A DNA stretch of 64,000 nucleotides, taken from positions 124,001-188,000 of the forward strand of contig JAHHIA010000010.1 of assembly GCA_019359045.1 (NCBI GenBank), in the 5' to 3' direction. The stretch comes from Scytolyngbya sp. HA4215-MV1 (lineage in GTDB: Bacteria; Cyanobacteriota; Cyanobacteriia; Leptolyngbyales; Leptolyngbyaceae). The notes under the pieces were generated by a model. That model had not been told where the DNA came from and ran no database searches. It saw nothing but the letters and a program-made list of their open reading frames with translations. Of this stretch, positions 42,600-52,661 are shown piece by piece; positions within the stretch are counted from its first letter, which is position 1, and every line of letters begins with the position of its first letter. A program made the translations under genes and the position numbers.

Positions 42600-43508
42600 T
42601 TAAGGGATGGGGGTAGAACGTAATAAACGCTCCACGATCGCGATCGCCTTTCTGCCGCCTGCTGGAATCATGCGATGACACAACACATGGGGCGCCAAAA
42701 ACTTAACATCATCTGGGATCACGTAGTCCCGATCTTCTAGAAAGGCTAATGCTTGGCTCGATCGTTGTAAAGCTAAAGTACCACGGGGACTCACCCCCAA
42801 CGTTACTTCTTCCTCATGGCGAGTCGCTCGTACTAGATTTAGAATGTATTGCTGAACTGATGTTTCTACTTTGACCTGACTACAAAGATGTTGCAATTCC
42901 TTCAATTCTTCTGGCGTGATACAAGGCTGCAATTCTTCCAGTTTTAAGCCACTCTGCCAACGTTGTAGCATTTGCAGTTCTTCCGCTTCGGTGGGATAAC
43001 CCAGCGACAACGACAACATAAATCGATCCATCTGGGCTTCGGGCAAGGGAAACGTGCCCTGGTATTCAACTGGGTTTTGCGTTGCAATGACAAAAAATGG
43101 ACGGGGAACGAAACGAGATACACCATCGACAGTGACCTGTTGTTCTTCCATTACCTCTAAAAGAGCTGATTGGGTGCGAGGTGTTGCCCGATTTATTTCA
43201 TCCGCTAGTAAAATATTTGCAAACACCGGACCTGGCATAAACTCAAACTCCCCGGTTCGGGGATTCCAGATATTGGTTCCCGTCACATCAGTTGGCAGCA
43301 GATCCGGAGTACATTGCAAGCGTTGAAATCTTCCGTCGATTGATTTTGCTAAAGACTTTGCCAGTAAGGTTTTTCCTACGCCAGGAACATCTTCTAACAA
43401 AGCATGTCCACCAGCAAGTAATGAGACCAAAACCAGGCGAACTGCATCTGCCTTGCCTACGATCGTGCGCCCTAGATTTTCGCTCAACTGTTGAACACGC
43501 TCTCTCAT
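42600..43508 (-). CDS. MoxR-family AAA+ ATPase
   Basis: A 302-aa ATPase of the MoxR group, chaperone-like motors that usually work with VWA-domain proteins to assemble or activate complexes. Walker A is VPGVGKTLLAKSLA (about 39-52), Walker B ILLADEINRA (about 101-110), sensor 1 is in FFVIATQNP, and the arginine-rich MDRFMLSLSLGYP and LGVSPRGTLAL segments are typical. The C-terminal lid (FLEDRDYVIPDDVKFLAPHVLCHRM) is complete. There is no VWA or DUF58 gene beside it, which is unusual for the family; the window's only VWA gene is at 2441, 40 kb away. Divergent from the PATAN-REC gene. Confidence 0.93.
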   Translation of the reverse strand: MRERVQQLSENLGRTIVGKADAVRLVLVSLLAGGHALLEDVPGVGKTLLAKSLAKSIDGRFQRLQCTPDLLPTDVTGTNIWNPRTGEFEFMPGPVFANILLADEINRATPRTQSALLEVMEEQQVTVDGVSRFVPRPFFVIATQNPVEYQGTFPLPEAQMDRFMLSLSLGYPTEAEELQMLQRWQSGLKLEELQPCITPEELKELQHLCSQVKVETSVQQYILNLVRATRHEEEVTLGVSPRGTLALQRSSQALAFLEDRDYVIPDDVKFLAPHVLCHRMIPAGGRKAIAIVERLLRSTPIP

Positions 43509-43706
43509 AATTTTTGCTCTTCAGGATTGAACTCATAATAGCAATTGTGCCCGTTGAGCCGTTGGGGTCACCACGAGTGGCAGCACAATCTGCTCGATTC
43601 GATTCAGGAATTCAGGGAAATCCACAGTTTTATTCAAATTGAGAATGTTTAGACTGCATGTGTACACCCAAAATTTAGGTGTATCCCTCGATTCGTTGTT
43701 GAGGGT

Positions 43707-44939
43707 TTGCGTCTACCCCCCATGCATTCCATGACATCTCAGTCTCCGGGCTATGCGAATATCATTCGCACTCTTGCGGTTGTTAGTACCCAAAAATTAA
43801 CAGGTGAACTGACCTTCACGGATGGGAAAAAACAGTGGAAACTGTATTTTTTTCATGGTCGATTAGTCTACGGTACGGGGAATTTTCACCGCATCCGTCG
43901 TTACTACCGGGTTGTCAAATATCACTGCCCCCATTTTCATTTTGAACCCCTCTTGGCAGAGGAACCCTGGGAATACCGACTTCTCAGTCAGGCAACGAGT
44001 TGTGGTCAATTATCCGTAAATCAAGCAAAAGCCATTACCCAGTCCAGTTTGATGGAGGTGCTTTTCTCGATCGTCAGCAACTCCGCCTTGACCCCGAAGT
44101 GGTCAATGAAGCGACGGGTTTCTCTCAGTGATAGCACTGCCCTTAATTTATTGTTATCTTCTTCTCAAATTGAGCATGTGATTCAGCAAGCCCAACTTCT
44201 TTGGAATGTTTGGCAATCTTTAGGGTTAGGCACTGTAAGTCCTTATATGGTTCCAATTCTTAGTGAACACCTAGGCTCTGGATTTGTTAGCTTGCCCAAT
44301 ACAATGCTTCCTTTCCTAAAAGGACAACATACCCTTTGGGATATTGCAGCTCAAGTCAAGAAACCTATTACAACGGTAATTCGCTTTTTATTGCCCTGGG
44401 TACAAAAGGGAGTACTTTCTTTTAGAGATATTCCAGACTTAATGCCTTTTTCGGCTCAACAGCCGCAAACTTTACCAGGGCAGCAACCTAAACCATTGAT
44501 TGCCTGTATTGATGACAGCCCTCTGGTAGGAAAGATCCTGGCACAAATTTTGGAGCCTGCGGGATATCGGTTGCTCAGTATCCATAACCCACTGTTAGGA
44601 ATTGCAGAACTTGTCAAACATCGACCCAGTCTTTTGTTTCTTGATCTGGTGATGCCTGATACGAGTGGATACAATCTTTGCAGCTTTCTACGACGCACGC
44701 TTTTGTTTGAACAAACTCCGATTATTATCTTGACTGGGCAAGATGGATTACTCGATCGCACCCGCGCGAAGCTAGTGGGTGCCTCTGATTTTTTGGGAAA
44801 ACCCGCAGAGCCTCAACAGGTGCTGCATCTGGTACAACACTATCTCCAAAAAGAGATAACTGTCAGCCCTAAACGACCCAAGCCTCAGTTTGTAGATCCA
44901 CCACCACCTCAGATTGAAGGGAGTTTAGCAGTCAATTAA
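43707..44939 (+). CDS. PATAN-REC response regulator (PatA/PixG family)
   Basis: About 405 aa. The N-terminal PATAN (DUF4388) domain has SPGYANIIRTLAVVSTQKLTG-ELTF, KLYFFHGRLVYGTG and LMEVLFSIVS. After a middle helical region with a PIL-like LPFLKGQHTLWDIA stretch comes a C-terminal receiver (about 270-385: IACIDDSPLVGKIL, LLFLDLVMPDTSGY, IILTGQ, LGKPAEP) and a Pro-rich tail. The family includes PatA, PixE, PixG and LsiR, which link phosphorylation to type IV pili, phototaxis or heterocyst patterning through the PATAN surface. Which role applies here is unknown. Starts TTG 43707, ATG 43722 and ATG 43731 are all in frame. The stop shares 4 nt with the convergent ribF. Confidence 0.87.
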   Translation: MRLPPMHSMTSQSPGYANIIRTLAVVSTQKLTGELTFTDGKKQWKLYFFHGRLVYGTGNFHRIRRYYRVVKYHCPHFHFEPLLAEEPWEYRLLSQATSCGQLSVNQAKAITQSSLMEVLFSIVSNSALTPKWSMKRRVSLSDSTALNLLLSSSQIEHVIQQAQLLWNVWQSLGLGTVSPYMVPILSEHLGSGFVSLPNTMLPFLKGQHTLWDIAAQVKKPITTVIRFLLPWVQKGVLSFRDIPDLMPFSAQQPQTLPGQQPKPLIACIDDSPLVGKILAQILEPAGYRLLSIHNPLLGIAELVKHRPSLLFLDLVMPDTSGYNLCSFLRRTLLFEQTPIIILTGQDGLLDRTRAKLVGASDFLGKPAEPQQVLHLVQHYLQKEITVSPKRPKPQFVDPPPPQIEGSLAVN

Positions 44940-45922
44940 GACAACTCAAGCACTTTTCTGGCAGCGCTACAATCCAGTCTGATTTGGGTTTTCAGCGCTT
45001 CCAGAGATGAAAATTTTTGCTCCGGTCGAAGAAAACTTTCTAATTTTACGTCCAGTGTCTTGCCATACAAGTCTCCTTGCCAGTCTAATAAGTAGACTTC
45101 TGCGGTTAAATGACGCCCATTCACTGTAGGACGATACCCTAAATTCATCACTGCGGGTAACGCTCGTTTTTTAGAAGTTCGATCAATAGAGGGTTCGGCA
45201 GATAGCAGATCGGTTGTCTGCTCTTCTAAGATCTCAACCCAGACACCATACACCCCTAGCTGGGGTAAAAACTTTTCAGGCGGAAGTTGCAAATTTGCAG
45301 TCGGAAACCCGATCGTCCTGCCAAGCTGTTGTCCCTTCACCACTTGACCGACCAAACTGTAAGGTCTTCCCAAAAGACGATTGGCAAGCGCTAAATCGCC
45401 TTGCTGAAGCGCTTGACGAATGGCAGAACTGCTAATGCGCTGCTCATTGCAAGTTTGCAAAGCCACGATAGAAACTTCGACCCCATGCAACGCGGCGATC
45501 GCTTGTAAATCCTGAGCAGTTCCTGCTCTTTGCCGACCAAAGCAAAAGTCTTGCCCGATGCTGATGTGTACTGTCTTCAACTGTTCGATCAAAACCTTTT
45601 CCACAAACTCATGTGGATTGAGACTTGCCATATCGTGATCGAAAGGCAATAAAACAATCTGGCTGATCCCAATTTCACGCAACTGCTCTACCTTCTCTTT
45701 GAGTGGTGTCAACAAGGTACGTCGCTGGCCAGTAAAAAACTCTTGCGGATGAGGATTAAATGTAACAACTGATGGGTATAGAAATGTATCCATCGCAGAG
45801 GTCGCCGCAGAACATACGGCAGCTCGAATAACCTGCCGGTGCCCCAGATGCAACCCATCAAAATTTCCTAGAGCAACGGTGGTTGGTGTTAAAGCTTTAG
45901 AGACAGAATGAGTAATCCACAC
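44936..45922 (-). CDS. ribF: Bifunctional riboflavin kinase/FAD synthetase
   Basis: Makes FMN from riboflavin and ATP, then FAD from FMN and ATP. The 328-aa protein has the usual two parts: an N-terminal nucleotidyltransferase-fold FAD synthetase domain with GNFDGLHLGHRQVI (19-32) and the SSAIRQAL signature (about 167-174), and a C-terminal kinase domain with GRTIGFPTANLQLP, NLGYRPTV and a YGKTLDVKLESFLRPEQKF ending. Length is normal. Single gene, convergent with the PATAN-REC gene (4-nt overlap of stop codons). Confidence 0.96.
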   Translation of the reverse strand: MWITHSVSKALTPTTVALGNFDGLHLGHRQVIRAAVCSAATSAMDTFLYPSVVTFNPHPQEFFTGQRRTLLTPLKEKVEQLREIGISQIVLLPFDHDMASLNPHEFVEKVLIEQLKTVHISIGQDFCFGRQRAGTAQDLQAIAALHGVEVSIVALQTCNEQRISSSAIRQALQQGDLALANRLLGRPYSLVGQVVKGQQLGRTIGFPTANLQLPPEKFLPQLGVYGVWVEILEEQTTDLLSAEPSIDRTSKKRALPAVMNLGYRPTVNGRHLTAEVYLLDWQGDLYGKTLDVKLESFLRPEQKFSSLEALKTQIRLDCSAARKVLELS

Positions 45923-46658
45923 GCTTCATATTTTGACACATTGGGTAGACGACCAGTAGAATTTCAATTCACGAATTTTGACTACAGCTATCTTATCCAG
46001 ATCAGGAGCGAGTTCTCTGTCTACGCAGCCTTGTTGATCTAAAAGCAGTTAAAAAATGGGGAAGTCCTACCACAGGAGTAATGTAAGGTACTAGTCATCT
46101 CTAAAATCGTTGCAATTGCGACATGACTGTAGCTAGGAATCGTTGAATGAGGAATCACTGAGCGGAATTGTCCCCTGGGCTAAAGGCTACCTGCTAAGAA
46201 AAGTATTGAAAAAACTCAAAGTAGAGGTAGACAATCGCAGGTGGGTCGCTTATACTTATTAATCGCTGCTGAATTCGGAATTCCCAAATTCTCCGATGTC
46301 TGGAAAAGCGTTTGGATAAGTGATCGGTTTGCGAATTGATCATTCCAAGTGTCTTCTCTTGAGCTACACTCTTAAGATGTGGAGATTAGATTGAGAAGAA
46401 ATACTTGTTAAAAGTCTTCTTCTCCTTCTAGAAACAGTTCAGTCCCGCAAGGATACTGGGTGGTCTTCTGCCTAAGTCTCAGCGAAACAGGGCGGCTTTG
46501 GGGTAATTTTCAGAAATTCTAAGGGAATATGCACTCTTAAGAAAGAGTGTGTCCTACCTTTCGCGTCCAATGGTTCAGGCTGTTGGAGCCTTTTGATGTC
46601 GTGAGCAATTTACGACTCATCTACTTGTCTAAGTCGTCTAGGAAAGGGAGCCTGTACC
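45923..46658. other. 736-nt region upstream of the ribosomal cluster
   Basis: No gene recognised. It should hold the main promoter of the ribosomal supercluster and the ribF promoter. Structured elements: GAGAAGA near 46393 pairing with TCTTCTC near 46424, and a hairpin CACTCTT-AAGA-AAGAGTG at 46532-46549, 110 nt before rplC. Either could belong to a leader regulated by a ribosomal protein. Confidence 0.45.
46532..46549 (+). promoter_or_regulatory. Leader hairpin upstream of rplC
   Basis: CACTCTT (46532-46538), loop AAGA, AAGAGTG (46543-46549): a perfect 7-bp stem. No T-run follows. Its place in front of the first ribosomal gene suggests an RNA leader structure; a regulatory role is inference. 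Confidence 0.4.
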
Positions 46659-47300
46659 GTGTCTGTCGGTATTCTCGGCACAAAGCTTGGGATGACCCAA
46701 GTTTTTGATGAAACAGGAAAAGCGATCCCGGTCACTGTTATACAGGCGGGACCCTGTGTTGTCACTCAGATTAAGACAAAGCAAACGGATGGCTATACTG
46801 CGATCCAAGTTGGCTACGGTGAAGTACGAGAAAAATCTTTAAACAAGCCGGAGCTAGGTCATCTGGCAAAATCAGGTGCTTCTCCACTACGGCATTTGCA
46901 TGAGTACCGTTTGGATGATCCAGGTTCCTATGAGCTAGGTCAAGCAATCAAAGCAGATGCATTCACGGCTGGTCAAACAGTTGATGTCATTGGGACAAGT
47001 ATCGGGCGCGGCTTTGCGGGTTATCAAAAGCGCCATAACTTTAAGCGCGGTCCGATGGCTCATGGTTCTAAGAACCATCGGTTGCCTGGTTCAACAGGCG
47101 CTGGAACGACCCCCGGACGAGTTTATCCGGGTAAGCGTATGGCAGGGCGCTTGGGAGGGAGTCAGGTTACAGTTCGCAAGTTAACGGTGGTTCGTGTTGA
47201 CAGCGATCGGAACGTTTTGTTAATTAAAGGAGCGGTTCCTGGGAAACCTGGTGCTTTGGTGAATATCGTGCCTGCGAAGCAGGTCGGTCGTCAGGGTTAG
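46659..47300 (+). CDS. rplC: 50S ribosomal protein L3
   Basis: Large-subunit protein that starts 23S rRNA folding near the peptidyl-transferase centre. 213 aa, normal for L3. It begins [17 protein letters not shown] and has the long loop [21 protein letters not shown] that reaches the catalytic centre, followed by [12 protein letters not shown]. Start is GTG 46659 with a GGGAG site upstream. First gene of the supercluster: as in other cyanobacteria the S10 gene that leads this operon in E. coli is absent. Confidence 0.98.
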   Translation: MSVGILGTKLGMTQVFDETGKAIPVTVIQAGPCVVTQIKTKQTDGYTAIQVGYGEVREKSLNKPELGHLAKSGASPLRHLHEYRLDDPGSYELGQAIKADAFTAGQTVDVIGTSIGRGFAGYQKRHNFKRGPMAHGSKNHRLPGSTGAGTTPGRVYPGKRMAGRLGGSQVTVRKLTVVRVDSDRNVLLIKGAVPGKPGALVNIVPAKQVGRQG

Positions 47301-47344
47301 GTTCAGCGCTGGTGACTTGTGAGCGGACAGAGAAAAGGTAGATT

Positions 47345-47980
47345 ATGGTTAGTTGCGTAGTTCGAGACTGGCACGGAGAAGAGGCGGGGCAAACCCCTTT
47401 GGAATTGCGAGTTGCTAAAGAGTCTAGTGCGTCCCATATTGTCCATCGGGCGTTAATACGGCAGTTGGCGAACGCACGTCAAGGGACAGCTTCTACGAAA
47501 ACTCGCTCTGAGGTCAGTGGTGGCGGTCGTAAACCTTGGCGTCAGAAGGGAACAGGTCGTGCCCGTGCAGGTTCAAATCGTTCTCCCCTCTGGCGAGGAG
47601 GTGGTGTAATCTTCGGTCCGAAGCCCAGAGATTATTCGGTGAAGATGAACCGTAAAGAGCGAAGGCTGGCGCTGAGAACCGCGCTACAGGGTCGTATAGA
47701 AGATTTGATCATTGTAGAAGATTTCTCCGAACAGCTGACTCGACCCAAGACCAAGGAGTTGGTGCAAGCAATGCTGCGGTGGGGAGTGGGTCTGACAGAT
47801 AAAGTTCTGTTGATTGTTTCAGAGCGAGATGAGACGGTTTATTTGTCGGCTCGTAACATCGAAAAACTCAAGCTGATTTCTGCAAGTAATTTGAACATTT
47901 TTGATCTATTAAATGCTGACCGCATCGTCATGACGGTATCGGCCCTTGCAAAAATCCAGGAGGTCTATGGTGATGACTAA
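47345..47980 (+). CDS. rplD: 50S ribosomal protein L4
   Basis: Large-subunit protein whose extended loop lines the nascent-chain exit tunnel; in E. coli it also represses its own operon. 211 aa. The tunnel loop is visible as [23 protein letters not shown] (about 61-83), preceded by [14 protein letters not shown]. The N terminus [15 protein letters not shown] is a cyanobacterial-type start. It lies 44 nt after rplC and its stop overlaps the rplW start by 8 nt. Confidence 0.98.
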   Translation: MVSCVVRDWHGEEAGQTPLELRVAKESSASHIVHRALIRQLANARQGTASTKTRSEVSGGGRKPWRQKGTGRARAGSNRSPLWRGGGVIFGPKPRDYSVKMNRKERRLALRTALQGRIEDLIIVEDFSEQLTRPKTKELVQAMLRWGVGLTDKVLLIVSERDETVYLSARNIEKLKLISASNLNIFDLLNADRIVMTVSALAKIQEVYGDD

Positions 47981-48275
47981 ACATGATTCTCGTAATTTAC
48001 CAGACCTGGTGCGCCGTCCGCTGATCACTGAGAAAGCGACTCTTCTTTTAGAACAAAATAAGTACACTTTTGAAGTTGCGCCAAAAGCGACCAAACCGCA
48101 AATTAGAGAAGCGATCGAAGATCTGTTTGACGTTAAGGTCGTGGATGTGAACACTTACAATCCCCCTCGTAAAAAGCGTCGAGTTGGCAAATTTTCCGGT
48201 CATCGTCCGCTTTATAAGCGGGCAGTCGTGACCCTGGCAGAAGGTAGTTCGATCACTCTGTTCCCAGAGGTGTAG
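47973..48275 (+). CDS. rplW: 50S ribosomal protein L23
   Basis: Protein at the exit of the ribosomal tunnel, docking site for trigger factor and signal recognition particle. About 100 aa: [41 protein letters not shown], then [22 protein letters not shown] choose ATG 47973, 9 nt after an AGGAGG site located inside rplD; ATG 47967 is possible but too close to that site. Overlap with rplD indicates translational coupling. Confidence 0.97.
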   Translation: MTKHDSRNLPDLVRRPLITEKATLLLEQNKYTFEVAPKATKPQIREAIEDLFDVKVVDVNTYNPPRKKRRVGKFSGHRPLYKRAVVTLAEGSSITLFPEV

Positions 48276-48302
48276 TCATTTAGGTTTCTCTAGAGAATTA
48301 TT

Positions 48303-49166
48303 ATGGGCATTCGTGTTTATCGACCATACACCCCTGGTACTCGTGAGCGGAATGTTTCCGATTTCACTGAAATCACTAAGAGTACGCCAGAGAAATCTCT
48401 AACGAAGTCGCGGCATCGTCCAAAGGGACGAAATAACCGAGGGGTGATTACTTGTCGCCATCGGGGTGGAGGGCATAAGCGACTCTATCGGATTATTGAT
48501 TTTCGTCGGGACAAGCACAATATTCCAGCGAAGGTGGTGGCGATCGAATATGATCCCAACCGTAATGCTCGAATCGCTTTGCTGTTTTACCAGGATGGGG
48601 AGAAGCGCTATATCCTTCATCCCGATGGTTTGGCAGTGGGAACAGTGATTCGCTCAGGGGTCGATTCGCCGATTGAAATTGGTAATTCTTTGCCTCTCAG
48701 TAATATTCCTCTGGGTACTGTTGTTCACAATGTAGAGTTGGTTCCTGGCAAAGGCGGGCAAATTGTCCGAGCTGCAGGCGCCAGTGCTCAAGTTGCGGCA
48801 AAGGAAGGAAACTTTGTCACGCTGAAGCTCCCTTCGGGTGAGGTTCGAATGGTTCGTCGTGAATGTTATGCCACGATTGGACAGGTTGGTAATGCAGATA
48901 TCCGCAACATCAGTTTAGGAAAGGCAGGGCGTAAGCGCTGGCAAGGACGGCGACCTGAAGTGCGGGGGAGTGTGATGAACCCAGTTGATCACCCTCATGG
49001 AGGGGGTGAAGGCCGTGCACCGATCGGGAGACCTGGTCCAGTGACTCCCTGGGGTAAACCAGCACTCGGCTACAAAACTCGGAAGCGTAAGAAGTTGAGT
49101 AGTGCACTGATCGTCCGGCGGCGGCGTAAGTCTTCTAAGCGGGGGCGCGGAGGACGGAATTCTTAA
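48303..49166 (+). CDS. rplB: 50S ribosomal protein L2
   Basis: Core large-subunit protein needed for subunit joining and peptidyl transfer. 287 aa, normal. Conserved parts: [22 protein letters not shown], the SH3-like middle [20 protein letters not shown], and the C-terminal [17 protein letters not shown] with the conserved His near the peptidyl-transferase centre, ending in a basic tail GYKTRKRKK. It follows rplW after 27 nt. Confidence 0.98.
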   Translation: MGIRVYRPYTPGTRERNVSDFTEITKSTPEKSLTKSRHRPKGRNNRGVITCRHRGGGHKRLYRIIDFRRDKHNIPAKVVAIEYDPNRNARIALLFYQDGEKRYILHPDGLAVGTVIRSGVDSPIEIGNSLPLSNIPLGTVVHNVELVPGKGGQIVRAAGASAQVAAKEGNFVTLKLPSGEVRMVRRECYATIGQVGNADIRNISLGKAGRKRWQGRRPEVRGSVMNPVDHPHGGGEGRAPIGRPGPVTPWGKPALGYKTRKRKKLSSALIVRRRRKSSKRGRGGRNS

Positions 49167-49236
49167 GGTCTTAGACTTTCTGCTTCATTTTAGGTTGATC
49201 GATTCCAGCGGTTGGAGTTTGTTGGAGTAATTTAGA

Positions 49237-49515
49237 ATGTCTCGCTCACTAAAAAAAGGTCCATTTGTTGCCGATCACTTGCTGAAAAAGGTTGAAAACC
49301 TGAATGCAAAAGGTGATAAGCAAGTGATTAAAACTTGGTCACGGGCTTCCACTATCTTGCCGCAGATGATTGGACACACGATCGCAGTCCATAACGGGCG
49401 GCAGCATGTTCCGGTTTATGTCACAGAACAAATGGTAGGTCATAAATTAGGAGAGTTTGCCCCGACTCGTACTTTCCGGGGGCATGCCGGCAGTGATAAG
49501 AAGGCTCGTCGATAG
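49237..49515 (+). CDS. rpsS: 30S ribosomal protein S19
   Basis: Head protein of the small subunit that contacts S13 and the A-site tRNA. 92 aa: [19 protein letters not shown] at the N terminus, [22 protein letters not shown] in the core, [14 protein letters not shown] near the end. A GGAG-like site precedes ATG 49237. It lies 70 nt after rplB. Confidence 0.98.
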   Translation: MSRSLKKGPFVADHLLKKVENLNAKGDKQVIKTWSRASTILPQMIGHTIAVHNGRQHVPVYVTEQMVGHKLGEFAPTRTFRGHAGSDKKARR

Positions 49516-49560
49516 GAGAAAAGCTATTAGTGGATGGCTAATAGCCAAAGGAGTAAAGAG

Positions 49561-49917
49561 ATGGCAGTTAGTACAGAAGTGAAAGCGATCGCCCGCTATG
49601 TGCGGATGTCTCCTCATAAGGTTCGTCGGGTGTTGGATCAGATCCGGGGGCGTACTTATCGAGAGGCATTGATCATTCTTGAATTTATGCCTTATAGGGC
49701 GGTTGAACCGATTGTGAAGGTTCTGCGTTCTGCAGTTGCGAATGCTGAGCATAACGAAGGGCTTAATCCTGCTGAACTGATCATTAGTCAGGCCTACGCA
49801 GATCAGGGTCCTGCCCTCAGACGATTTCGACCTAGAGCACAAGGGCGTGCTTATCAGATTCGAAAGCCGACATGTCACATCACCGTTGCGGTTGCTGCTG
49901 AATTATCTGAACGCTAA
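49561..49917 (+). CDS. rplV: 50S ribosomal protein L22
   Basis: Protein that lines the exit tunnel beside L4; macrolide contacts lie in its hairpin. 118 aa: [38 protein letters not shown], and the C-terminal hairpin [22 protein letters not shown] choose ATG 49561 with AAGGAG upstream; the longer frame from 49534 would add nine unrelated residues. It lies 45 nt after rpsS. Confidence 0.97.
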   Translation: MAVSTEVKAIARYVRMSPHKVRRVLDQIRGRTYREALIILEFMPYRAVEPIVKVLRSAVANAEHNEGLNPAELIISQAYADQGPALRRFRPRAQGRAYQIRKPTCHITVAVAAELSER

Positions 49918-50032
49918 ATTTTGTGTTTATTTTTGTTAATACGTCCTGTCTATCGAATTTCAACGCTTTTAGCTGGACGACATTCATCTTGACCACCATT
50001 TTTGATCGCCATTTCTTTTAGAGGAAGCATCC

Positions 50033-50785
50033 GTGGGACAGAAGATTCATCCAACTGGTTTTAGACTGGGAATTACTCAAGAGCACCGCTCTCGCTGGTT
50101 CAGTGATACTGATCGCTATCCTCAGCTTTTGCAGGAAGACTTGAAAATTCGTCAGTTCTTCAATAGCAATCCTTATAAGCTCAAGAATCTTGAGAGTCCT
50201 AGCATTTCTGAGATCCGGATTGAGCGTAAAGCAGACCAAATTGATCTAGAGGTTCATACGGCTCGCCCTGGAGTGGTAGTGGGTCGGGGTGGTCAAGGCA
50301 TTGAAGATCTAAGAAGTGGATTGCAGCGGATGTTGGGCGGCGGCGATCGTCAGATTCGTCTCAACATCATTGAAGTTGCTCAAGTGGATGCCAATGCTGC
50401 TTTGATTGCTGAGTACATCACGCAGCAGCTGGAACGACGGGTTTCCTTTCGTCGGGTCGTTAGACAAGCGATTCAACGAGCGCAGCGAGCAGGTATTCAA
50501 GGCATCAAGGTTCAAGTCAGTGGACGTTTAAACGGAGCTGAAATTGCTCGGACTGAAACCACTCGTGAAGGAAGTGTGCCTTTACATACCTTGCGTGCTG
50601 ACATTGATTATGCTTACAAAACTGCAAGCACTATCTACGGCATTCTGGGGGTCAAAGTTTGGATCTTTAAAGGTGAAATTATTCCAGGGCAGGAAGAGCC
50701 ACCTGCTCCTACTGCTACCCAGCCCCGTCGTCGGCAGCAACAGCGTCGTCGGCAGCAGTTTGAAGATCGATCCAATGAAGGATAA
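50033..50785 (+). CDS. rpsC: 30S ribosomal protein S3
   Basis: Small-subunit protein at the mRNA entry channel with helicase-like role. 250 aa; [13 protein letters not shown] start, a KH RNA-binding domain ([19 protein letters not shown]), then the C-terminal domain with ISGR-like [16 protein letters not shown] and the [14 protein letters not shown] ending. The last 28 residues form an Arg/Gln tail ([12 protein letters not shown]) made by a short DNA repeat. Start is GTG 50033 with a GAGGA site. Confidence 0.98.
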   Translation: MGQKIHPTGFRLGITQEHRSRWFSDTDRYPQLLQEDLKIRQFFNSNPYKLKNLESPSISEIRIERKADQIDLEVHTARPGVVVGRGGQGIEDLRSGLQRMLGGGDRQIRLNIIEVAQVDANAALIAEYITQQLERRVSFRRVVRQAIQRAQRAGIQGIKVQVSGRLNGAEIARTETTREGSVPLHTLRADIDYAYKTASTIYGILGVKVWIFKGEIIPGQEEPPAPTATQPRRRQQQRRRQQFEDRSNEG

Positions 50786-50888
50786 GAACGAGTGGATGAG
50801 GGACGAGATTTGAATTTTTGAGTGAGTTCTCTAAAACTTAATTCAAAACTCGAAGCTCGGAACTCAAAACGAATCGAAGGTACTGACT

Positions 50889-51308
50889 ATGTTAAGTCCA
50901 AGAAGAACTAAATTTCGGAAGCAGCAACGCGGACGCATGAAGGGTCTGGCAACTCGGGGTAGCGAGTTAAACTTTGGCGATTATGGACTGCAAGCCCTCG
51001 AGCCTTGCTGGATCACATCCCGGCAAATTGAGGCTGGTCGGCGTGCGATGACTCGTTACATTCGCCGGGGTGGCAAGATCTGGATTCGTATTTTTCCTGA
51101 TAAGCCTGTAACGATGCGTCCAGCGGAAACTCGTATGGGATCTGGTAAAGGTGCGCCTGAGTTTTGGGTAGCAGTTGTTAAGCCTGGTCGGATTATGTTT
51201 GAAATTGCTGGTGTGCCAGAAGCAACAGCTCGTGAGGCAATTCGTTTAGCATCTTTTAAGATGCCAATCAAAACCAAGTTTGTTAAGCGTGAATCGGAGG
51301 AGACCTAG
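50889..51308 (+). CDS. rplP: 50S ribosomal protein L16
   Basis: Large-subunit protein near the A site, contacting tRNA elbow and L25/L27. 139 aa: [19 protein letters not shown] at the N terminus, [21 protein letters not shown], and [21 protein letters not shown] in the core. Normal length. It lies 103 nt after rpsC and only 3 nt before rpmC. Confidence 0.98.
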   Translation: MLSPRRTKFRKQQRGRMKGLATRGSELNFGDYGLQALEPCWITSRQIEAGRRAMTRYIRRGGKIWIRIFPDKPVTMRPAETRMGSGKGAPEFWVAVVKPGRIMFEIAGVPEATAREAIRLASFKMPIKTKFVKRESEET

Positions 51309-51311
51309 ATC

Positions 51312-51530
51312 ATGCCTCTTCCTAAAGTTGAAGAAGTCAGAAACCTGAGTGATCAAGAGCTTGAAGCACAAATTGCAGCTGTTAAGCGTCAGTTATTCGA
51401 TCTCAGGATGCAAAAGGGAACCCGTCAGTTGGAAAAGTCCCATCAATTTAAGCATACTCGTCACCGATTGGCTCAGTTGATGACTATTGAGCGAGAGCGG
51501 CAACTTAAAAAGGCAAAGGACGAAGATTGA
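51312..51530 (+). CDS. rpmC: 50S ribosomal protein L29
   Basis: Small helical protein at the tunnel exit, partner of L23. 72 aa with the family core LSDQELEAQIAAVKRQLFDLRMQ and KHTRHRLAQLMTIERER. The GGAGGA ribosome site lies in the rplP stop region, so the two genes are coupled. Confidence 0.96.
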   Translation: MPLPKVEEVRNLSDQELEAQIAAVKRQLFDLRMQKGTRQLEKSHQFKHTRHRLAQLMTIERERQLKKAKDED

Positions 51531-51584
51531 TGAAAATTCTTGAATTGATCTTTTGTTCCTTGTCCTTTCAGTGGAGTGAAACCA

Positions 51585-51836
51585 ATGGCAGTTAAGGAAA
51601 GAGTTGGCTTAGTTGTTAGCGACAAAATGGATAAGACGGTTGTGGTTGCTGTAGAGAACCGATCTGCCCATCCTAAATATGGCAAGATTGTTGTCCAAAC
51701 AAAGCGTTATAAGGCGCACGATGAGGAAAACAAGTGCCGTACTGGTGATCTTGTTCGTATTCAGGAGACAAGACCTCTCAGCCGCACCAAGCGTTGGATT
51801 GTTGCTGATATCCTCAACACTGCTTCCCCCGCTTAG
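51585..51836 (+). CDS. rpsQ: 30S ribosomal protein S17
   Basis: Primary 16S rRNA-binding protein of the small subunit, OB-fold. 83 aa: [63 protein letters not shown] 51585 follows GGAG by 8 nt; a GTG at 51576 is in frame but lies within this site. It lies 54 nt after rpmC. Confidence 0.97.
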   Translation: MAVKERVGLVVSDKMDKTVVVAVENRSAHPKYGKIVVQTKRYKAHDEENKCRTGDLVRIQETRPLSRTKRWIVADILNTASPA

Positions 51837-51855
51837 CATATAAGGAAGACCCATT

Positions 51856-52224
51856 ATGATTCAGCAAGAATCTTACCTCAATGTAGCTGACAACAGCGGT
51901 GCTCGAAAGCTCATGTGTATTCGAGTTTTAGGTGGTGGTAATCGCCGCTATGGTGGTGTTGGTGATGTCATCATTGCTGTTGTCAAAGATGCCATTCCGA
52001 ATATGGCGGTTAAAAAATCAGATGTTGTACGAGCGGTGATTGTTCGTACTCGCAAAAGTCTGCGTCGGACTAGTGGGATGAGTATTCGTTTTGATGACAA
52101 TGCAGCAGTCATCATTAATGCAGATGGCAATCCCAGAGGAACTCGTGTTTTTGGTCCAGTCGCTCGAGAGTTGCGAGATAAAAACTTCACTAAAATTGTC
52201 TCTCTTGCTCCGGAGGTGCTTTAG
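51856..52224 (+). CDS. rplN: 50S ribosomal protein L14
   Basis: Large-subunit protein forming intersubunit bridges and the RsfS binding surface. 122 aa, normal: [37 protein letters not shown], and the ending [23 protein letters not shown]. It lies 19 nt after rpsQ and abuts rplX without any gap. Confidence 0.98.
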   Translation: MIQQESYLNVADNSGARKLMCIRVLGGGNRRYGGVGDVIIAVVKDAIPNMAVKKSDVVRAVIVRTRKSLRRTSGMSIRFDDNAAVIINADGNPRGTRVFGPVARELRDKNFTKIVSLAPEVL

Positions 52225-52566
52225 ATGGCAGATAAGCAGCCCGTTCGCTTCAGAATGCATGTCAGAAAGGGCGACACTGTTCAAGTTGTTGCGGGTAGTG
52301 ATAAAGGCAAGGTCGGCGAAATTATTAAAACTTTTCCTAAGACGAGTAAGGTTTTAGTGAAGGGAGTCAATATTCGTACTAAGCATGTAAAGCCTCAGCA
52401 AGAGGGTGAATCGGGTCAAATTATAACCAGTGAAGCTCCGATTCATAGTTCAAATGTGATGCTTTACTCTAGCAAGCAAAAGATTGTTAGCCGTGTCTGC
52501 TACACCTTTAATGCAGATGGACGCAAGGTTCGTATGTTAAAGAAAACAGGTGAGATTATTGATTAG
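52225..52566 (+). CDS. rplX: 50S ribosomal protein L24
   Basis: Early assembly protein of the large subunit. 113 aa with the KOW motif [19 protein letters not shown] and [18 protein letters not shown]; the C-terminal part lacks the four-cysteine motif of some bacteria. Its ATG follows the rplN stop directly and the GGAGGTG site is inside rplN, which implies coupled translation. Confidence 0.97.
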   Translation: MADKQPVRFRMHVRKGDTVQVVAGSDKGKVGEIIKTFPKTSKVLVKGVNIRTKHVKPQQEGESGQIITSEAPIHSSNVMLYSSKQKIVSRVCYTFNADGRKVRMLKKTGEIID

Positions 52567-52661
52567 TCTTTGCTTGTAGTTCGTCTAAGATGCTCCGCAT
52601 TGATGAGCCTCTTGCTGTTCAACTCCCTGACCAAGCCCAGGGGTCTTAAGGAAACTAAACG

